Below the pieces are notes generated by a model. It was not told the origin of the DNA and ran no database searches. It saw only the letters and a program-made list of their open reading frames with translations. A DNA stretch of 64,000 nt, from the NCBI GenBank assembly GCA_028015205.1, contig CM051515.1:13410001-13474000 (forward strand), read 5' to 3'. Positions 60,501-64,000 of the stretch are shown here, piece after piece; position 1 is the stretch's first letter; each line of letters opens with the position of its first letter. This stretch comes from Mytilisepta virgata (taxonomy: Eukaryota; Mollusca; Bivalvia; Mytilida; Mytilidae). Made by a program: the position numbers and the translations under genes.

Positions 60501-63371
60501 TCTTTGATATGCCAAATCTAACCGTGCATTTAGATTCTTAATTTTTGGTCCCGTTTTCAAATTGGTCTACATTAAGGTTCAAAGGGTCCAAAATTAAACT
60601 TAGTTTGATTTTAACAAAAATTGAATTCTTTGGGTTCTTTTATATGCTGAATCTAAACATGTACTTAGTTTTTTTATTATGGGCCCAGTTTTCAAGTTGG
60701 TCCAAATCGGGGTCCAAAATTAAACTTTGTTTGATTTCATTGAACTATTGGGGTTCTTTGATATGCCAAATCTAACCATGCATTTAGATTCTTAATTTTT
60801 GGTCCCGTTTTCAAATTGGTCTACATTAAGGTCCAAAGGGTCCAAAATTAAACTTTGTTTGATTTTAACAAAAATTGAATTCTTAGGGTTCTTTGATATG
60901 CTGAATCTAAACATGTACTCAGTTTTTTTATTATGGGCCCAGTTTTCAAGTTGGTCCAAATCGGGGTCCAAAATTAAAGCTAAAAAAAGGGTAAATTATT
61001 TTTTTTTGACGGGGGGGGGGGGGAGGGGGGGGGCAATTCTCCATAGCATATTGTATTGCACAAGAAGCAAAAAATTGAATATAAATTCAAATCATATGAC
61101 AAATTCTAAGTTCTTTGATTTCAGTTATTCTGTGTCAGAAACCTATTATGTGTCAAATATTTGAAGAAATTTTCAATTGCACAGTATTGCGCAATAGCAA
61201 GAAATTGATATGTGTGCCCTGTTATCAAAACTTGGAAATTTGCCAATATAAAATGTGCTGATGAAGCTTTTTTGTTTATCTCATCTAAACTGCTTTTAAA
61301 TTATGTATATTTAAAATTTGCCATCCTTGACTATGATGTCATTTTCTATTTTAATATGTTATGGTATATTTAAATGGGCTGTTATGGTTGCAAAGTATAA
61401 AGAAGTGGGGGGGGGGGGGGTGTTGAAAACAAAATTTAGGGGGGGGGGTAAATGAGAAATTGGGGAGGGGCAATTTTTTTCTCATTTCATATTTCATAAA
61501 TTAAAAAGAAAATTTCAAATTTTTTTATAGCAAAAAAAGGGGGGGGTTTACAATAAATTTTATTGTTTTTTTTTTTTTTTTTTTTGGGAGGGGGGGTCAA
61601 TGTGCAACTTCATAGTGTATTGCACAAAAGCTAAAAAAAGGGGTAAATTATTATTATTTTTTTTTTTGGGGGGGGGGTCAATTCTCCAAAGCATATTGTA
61701 TTGCACAAGAAGCAAAAAATTGAATATAAATTGAAATCATATGACCATTCTAAGTTCTTTGATTTCAGTTATTCTGTGTCAGAAACCTATTATGTGTCAA
61801 ATATTTGAAGAAATTTTCAATTGTACAGTATTGCGCAATAGGAAGAAATCTTCAATTGTACAGTATTGCGCAATAGCAAGAAATTGATATGTGTGCCCAA
61901 TTTTAAATTGGTTATTTCTGATTTATATATAAAAACAAATAATACTGATATGGTTTGAATAGGTAAATTAAAAATTTTTAAGTTCTTAGACAACATTCAT
62001 TCTGTGTCAGAAACCTATGCTGTGTCAAATATTTATTCACAGTCCAAATTCAGTATTGTATCAAGCTTGAATGTTGTGTTCATAATTGCCCCAACTATTC
62101 AGGGTTCGACATCTGCGGTCGTATCTAGCTGCGCCCAGCAGAGCATTTTATTATTATTTTGTTTTCAAATTCAAATTCAATTTTTAATAAGCTCCACTCA
62201 CAAATTCTGTAAGGTGATAAATGTGCCTTGGGGCAATTGTAACTCATTTGTAGGAATTCATTGTTTTGAATGGTAAGAAAACAATAGGATAATCCTTTAG
62301 TAAGAACATGTTTTACATTCATTCTTCACAATTAAGAAACATCAAATCCTATAATGAGGAACCACAGTGAGTTATCTTTTCCTAACCAATGTAGGTAAGG
62401 GAGATAATTAAATTCTCACACTTTTGTCCTGAGGCTAAAAGGGAGACAAATTTATTATCTCCCTTACCTACATTGGTTAGGAAAATATAACTCACTCTGG
62501 TTTCTCATTTCATTGGGCGAGAGCACTTTGCTATACATTTATTCTAACAAAATGGAAGAGGATCAATACAACATGATAATTTATCCTATAGAATATGAAG
62601 TATTATCCAGGACAGATTGGAAAAAAAATATCCTGGATATTTTATAATTAAATATTTTCCAAGTAAAGAAACAATTCAGGTTTGTAATACTTTTATATTT
62701 TAGGTGGTGGTTTGGCAGTAGGAACAGTTTTTCTTTTGGGTTTGTATGTTAAAGTGTTTAACCCTGAAGTATATATAAATGACACAAGATGTGTCCAAAT
62801 TAGAAATTGTAAACCAGAAAAATGTATAGGATATCATATCACACTCCTTAATCGTGGAATAATAATGATCAAAGATGTAATCGATCCAGACAAAAAATAA
62901 GTATAAATTATCTGACTGTAATACATGTGTACCTTACTAGTTAAAGTTAAATATGAACATACATGTATGCACTGACACTTCAGTTTTTCATCAAGTGAAA
63001 TGATTCTGAATATTGAAGTTTTTATCTTACAGTATAAAACATATATTTCTTATTACAAGTTTTAAATCATAATGAAATGTATCATATGAAAGAAAGGATT
63101 ACAGATTTCTTTGTTTTCATCTTCCCTAGATTGTTTTTGTCATCTTTGATCAGATTGAAATTCTCATCATTGCATACCTCAAATCCATCATTTTCATGAT
63201 TTATACAAGAATCTATGTATTTCAATAGCAGTAAAATGAATTTTTTGTACAGAGGAAGATGTCTATGGTAACTATGGGAGACTCATGTTGAAATATTTCT
63301 GTGCTGAAGCTGTGATGACAGGACACAGTTTGTTACTCTCAAGTATTGACCAGGAACCAGAACAACTTCTT
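50880..63371 (+). CDS. ELP4: ELP4, Elongator subunit 4, first three coding exons (partial)
   Basis: ELP4 is a RecA-fold subunit that, with ELP5 and ELP6, forms the hexameric ring of Elongator, needed for wobble-uridine modification of tRNA. Exon 1 is 50880-51015: ATG, then NTSFQKKSRG, a linker and 'NNQLLISTGIPSLDNIL', matching human TSFQRRG..NGQLLVSTGLPALDQLL. Exon 2 is 62704-62739, encoding GGGLAVGTVFLL. Exon 3 is 63253-63371, encoding EEDVYGNYGRLMLKYFCAEA and then GHSLLLSS. Phases 1, 1 and 0 join cleanly. The gene continues beyond 64000. Intron 1 is 11.7 kb and holds a Ty3 retrotransposon in reverse orientation, a 2-kb noncoding element and several MITEs. Exon 3 is followed by tandem copies of its own end and donor. 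Confidence 0.92.
51959..52040. repeat. Perfect-stem foldback, about 82 bp
   Basis: The arm 'gtttcacaatcaatagcagc' is exactly mirrored by 'gctgctattgattgtgaaac' around a tiny loop, and outer 'aagtaactt'/'aagttactt' extend the stem. It lies in ELP4 intron 1. As RNA it would form a long hairpin on either strand. Confidence 0.85.
52333..52815. mobile_element. Possible MITE with CTTGAAGTAGCGA ends
   Basis: The left 'ttgaagtagcga' (52333) and the right 'tcgctacttcaa' (52799-52810) are inverted. The interior is noncoding AT-rich DNA. The evidence is one short inverted pair, so this is tentative. Confidence 0.4.
52826..53041 (-). repeat. Downstream (3') LTR of the Ty3 element
   Basis: 216 bp, TGTTATG...ATTACA on the plus strand. 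It is identical to the other LTR except for a G/A at position 7 and a 2-bp indel ('ctctaagacatg' against 'ctctgacatg'). Confidence 0.95.
53439..54557 (-). CDS. pol: Integrase-bearing 3' part of the Ty3 pol frame
   Basis: This 372-residue segment is in the same frame as the 892-residue frame upstream and is separated from it only by a TGA. It has the HHCC zinc-binding start (H21, H24, C54, C57), the catalytic core with D85 (VGTDLF), D138 (RSDSWSQ) and E174 (NGLAEKY), and a basic C-terminal part with a GPY/chromodomain-like 'KFRKGQTVRYQ...RWKPAII'. In most Ty3 integrases the second Asp is followed by Asn-Gly-Pro; here it is Ser-Trp-Ser, so activity may be impaired. The ATG at 54557 is just the first Met after the stop, not a natural start. 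Confidence 0.9.
   Translation of the reverse strand: MKGEKIVIPTSLRDEMLKRLHESHLGIEKTKKLARDFIYWPGINGQIYDMITKCGICLEHRNSKQKEPMIPSEIPEIPWHTVGTDLFHWNGSDYLIVVDYYSRYFEIAKLENISAKTVITHFKSIFARHGIPTKIRSDSWSQYTSAEFQKFATTWNFEHTTSSPYHQQSNGLAEKYVNIAKTLLDKAKADEKDPYIALLDYRNTPINDVSSPAQLLMNRRLRGKLPATQKQLTPKVPNIRTTRQKMKINKIKQKNYYDRHAKNQQKFRKGQTVRYQDNNRWKPAIITDQHDQPRSYTIQTPHGNMYRRNTKHIIKTNENFENVSLDDEIPFENSNEDTNIVKENHSNNSEQPYTTRSGRTVRPPIRYKDYVN
54651..57329 (-). CDS. gag-pol: Ty3 gag-pol frame: gag, protease, RT, RNase H
   Basis: 892 residues. Gag occupies about 1-260, with two zinc knuckles (C223-C235 and C242-C254). The retropepsin DTG is at 312-314. Reverse transcriptase runs from about 430 to 640, with 'PFGIRSAQEVYQKRM' and the active site IDD at 581-583. 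RNase H has D728, E765 and D791. Gag and pol are in one frame without a shift. The frame ends in TGA (54651-54653) within the linker before the integrase, and the same frame reopens at once. The natural start is probably the first ATG (57329) or Met15. Confidence 0.93.
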   Translation of the reverse strand: MLRLLFGEGIETKNMEAHLKQPPEMNFSSDGNMAERWKKWRQTMELYLDVAMSEADEKDRCKALLYVIGQEGRDIFNTFNIQEGDKGKIAPLFMHFERYCIPRKNVTMERYKFNTRVQGKSESIDQFVTDLRNMTQNCAFGAITEELVHDRIVCGTNSERVKERLLRDDELTLAKAIIVCRADEESKRQIKTLKEEETVHALKRRPRYQNQQQRRKEDQKFNCGKCGMQHEKRNCPAYGKKCRKCNKLNHFQKCCRSKRKVHGLEEYESNSDSDQDEFFVGSVTEKRKTEIVGDECFTTYKVQGRNIKFKVDTGAQVNILPSTIFDKLSHVKLMSTKTTLTSYSGDKLKVQGKCQLKLQDKQFDFFVTETEQSPLLGLKASKDLGLIQVIMTVKPEQNPIKAFPKVFNGLGCLEKPYHIEINKSIQPVVNAPRNIPAALRKNLKETLKEMEEKHVIRKVDEPTDWVNSLVVVKKPKSDKLRVCLDPRSLNVAIKREFYQLPTIEDITTRMYGAKWFSKVDCNQGYWQLKLDAESQLLTTFNSPFGRYCFMRMPFGIRSAQEVYQKRMSQIFENIEGVETDIDDIIIWGQTEEEHDRRLETVLRKCEEVGLTLNPEKCQFKMREVTYIGHVLSKDGIRPDPEKIKAIKDMPAPIDKKGVQRLLGTVNYIAKFVPNMSTITEPIRQLLKDETQFIWTHEQKSAFERIKDILTKDPVLTYFDVTKPVKVSCDASKSGLGAVLLQDDKPVAFASRSMTETETRYANIEKELLAILFALERFHQYTYGKHVLVESDHKPLEAIVKKPLANTPPRLQRMLLRLQTYDFSVNYKPGKLMFVPDMLSRAYIKDDRENISDDIECFINMVIKSMPVSDKKIEEIKDETGKDDKLSIVRKYI
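57356..57569 (-). repeat. Upstream (5') LTR of the Ty3 element
   Basis: 214 bp, TGTTATA...ATTACA on the plus strand, bordering the tRNA-Leu-type primer site. It contains the element's promoter by analogy with other Ty3 elements; no TATA box was singled out. Confidence 0.95.
57570..58578. repeat. Segment bounded by inverted clusters of ACCAACTCGTACC
   Basis: 'accaactcgtacc'-type words occur four times at 57574-57655. Their inverse ('ggtacgagttggt' and variants) occurs four times at 58512-58575. The clusters face each other, as in the subterminal repeats of a DNA transposon. The Ty3 element abuts the left cluster and may have inserted into this older element. The interior has no recognisable gene. 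Confidence 0.55.
58579..60208. other. ELP4 intron 1 portion, noncoding
   Basis: No exon is recognisable. A GC-richer stretch at 58730-58860 ('gaccgaagcgtagcggagtt') has open frames but no splice context. A foldback lies at 59550-59631. Confidence 0.4.
59550..59631. repeat. Foldback, 82 bp
   Basis: The left 'taagagaatgataatcc' and 'tttcttcatga' are mirrored by 'tcatgaagaaa' and 'ggattatcattctctta', with a loop 'gttcgagcattagcgagtac'. Confidence 0.8.
60209..62152 (-). mobile_element. 2.3-kb noncoding element, copy 3, reversed and internally deleted
   Basis: It reads as the inverse of 37538-39812, ending '...gctgcgcccagcagagcatt' on the plus strand. Compared with copy 2 it lacks most of the last part between the terminal 'ttttgcggtcgtata' and the triple repeat, so it is about 1.94 kb. 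Long G runs replace the C runs of the other copies. The repeated open frames (for example near 60545 and 60799) are the same noncoding blocks. Confidence 0.85.
62354..62508. mobile_element. 150-bp foldback MITE, copy 3
   Basis: Same arms as copies 1 and 2, bounded by 'atgagg' and 'ctcat'. It lies in ELP4 intron 1, 195 bp upstream of exon 2. Confidence 0.85.
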
Positions 63372-63660
63372 AAGGTTTGTAAATTTCTTCTTATGGCAAT
63401 AGCTCTCAACTACTAAACAGGAACCAGAACAAATTCTTAAGGTCTGTAGTTCCTCTTATGGCAATAGCTCTCAACTACTGTCCAGGTATCAGAGCAAATT
63501 CTTAAGGTCTTATATATGACAATAGTTCTCAACTACTGACCAGGTACCAGAACAAATTCTTAAGGTCTGTAGTTCTTCTTATGGCAATAGCTCTCAACTA
63601 CTGACCAGGAACCAGAACAAATTCTTAAGGTTTGTACTTCTTCTTGAAATAGCTCTTTAT
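63319..63660 (+). repeat. Tandem array made from ELP4 exon 3 end and its splice donor
   Basis: Real exon 3 ends at 63371 with '...gaacaacttcttaag' and donor gtttgt. Four more copies of roughly the last 50 nt of the exon plus the first ~20 nt of the intron follow, ending 'aaattcttaag|gt' at 63441, 63506, 63564 and 63629 (steps 70, 65, 58, 65). All four keep the GT. Copies share 'ggcaatagctctcaactact' upstream of 'caggaaccagaacaaa'. Reading straight through from the real exon meets TAA in the first copy, so use of a downstream donor would truncate the protein. Confidence 0.9.
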
Positions 63661-64000
63661 ATGAGATATAGATTAAATATCACCTTAATTGGGGTTAAAA
63701 CACCAATAGCAAAGTATGGACAGTTTAATCTGGTTCAGTGTCTGTGGCCATTTTTGTTGCAATTTTGAGGAAATTAATGAAAGCTAGATACAAGTGATGC
63801 TTTTAAGGAGAGGTCAGCGATGATTTATGTTATTGATTAGAATCATTTAACCTTACTTTTATTTGTAATATTGAAAATACAGTAGTATCAAACAATATTT
63901 TGCAAAGTTTAATAGGTACCTTATTTTTTTTCCTATTTATAAATTTTACCATATTAGTAATCTTACATGAAATTTTGAACACGAAAAAGTTACACAAAAT
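63661..64000. other. ELP4 intron, noncoding
   Basis: AT-rich intron sequence up to the window end. The next ELP4 exon is not reached. Confidence 0.6.

Noticed and set aside
1..64000. Frequent 'tacatgta' words as regulatory sites
   Set aside because: They are scattered through introns, spacers and UTRs without pattern and appear to be a general feature of bivalve DNA.
1..64000. CRISPR arrays, operons, bacterial promoters
   Set aside because: The tandem repeats here lack regular spacers, and all genes have spliceosomal introns; this is animal DNA.

Overview
This is eukaryotic nuclear DNA: AT-rich, with short coding exons separated by long introns and dense in small transposable elements. Several repeats match families I recognise from mussels: the noncoding element ending in 'tacgaccgcaaaa', the 'agctcacctgg' element, tRNA-derived SINEs with a 'gttaaacaataattcat' tail, and frequent 'tacatgta' words. 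A marine bivalve, most likely Mytilus or a close relative, fits best; this rests on pattern recognition, not a database search.

Four host genes can be rebuilt exon by exon with conserved splice sites and phases. (1) A syntaxin-7/12-type Qa-SNARE on the minus strand, complete, 10 coding exons, stop 8612, start 19978. (2) A LITAF-domain protein on the plus strand, complete, 3 coding exons, 26374-30094, 134 residues. (3) An FBXO47 orthologue on the minus strand, complete, 9 coding exons, 48836 down to 40942, 445 residues. (4) ELP4, the Elongator subunit, on the plus strand, first three coding exons only, 50880-63371, running out of the window. Syntaxin and LITAF are head to head, LITAF and FBXO47 tail to tail, FBXO47 and ELP4 head to head. 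Syntaxin-7 and LITAF are both proteins of the late endosome and lysosome; no functional link between FBXO47 (meiosis) and ELP4 (tRNA modification) is evident.

Mobile DNA fills the introns and spacers. There is a Ty3-type LTR retrotransposon in ELP4 intron 1 (52826-57569), with nearly identical LTRs and one in-frame stop; a deleted hAT element with a perfect 8-bp target duplication (31315-32427); three copies of a roughly 2.3-kb noncoding element; three copies of a 150-bp foldback MITE; several TA-flanked inverted-repeat elements; and several SINEs, two with visible target duplications.

The most unusual signal is a repeated arrangement at exon-intron borders. At three separate exons in two genes, the sequence spanning the 5' splice site has been tandemly amplified into the downstream intron, giving rows of splice-donor-like sites next to the real one: syntaxin exon 9 (about 10 extra copies, about 72-bp period), syntaxin exon 2 (4 extra copies, exactly 34 bp apart) and ELP4 exon 3 (4 extra copies, about 58-70 bp apart). 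I do not know this as a described system; it is the first thing to check.
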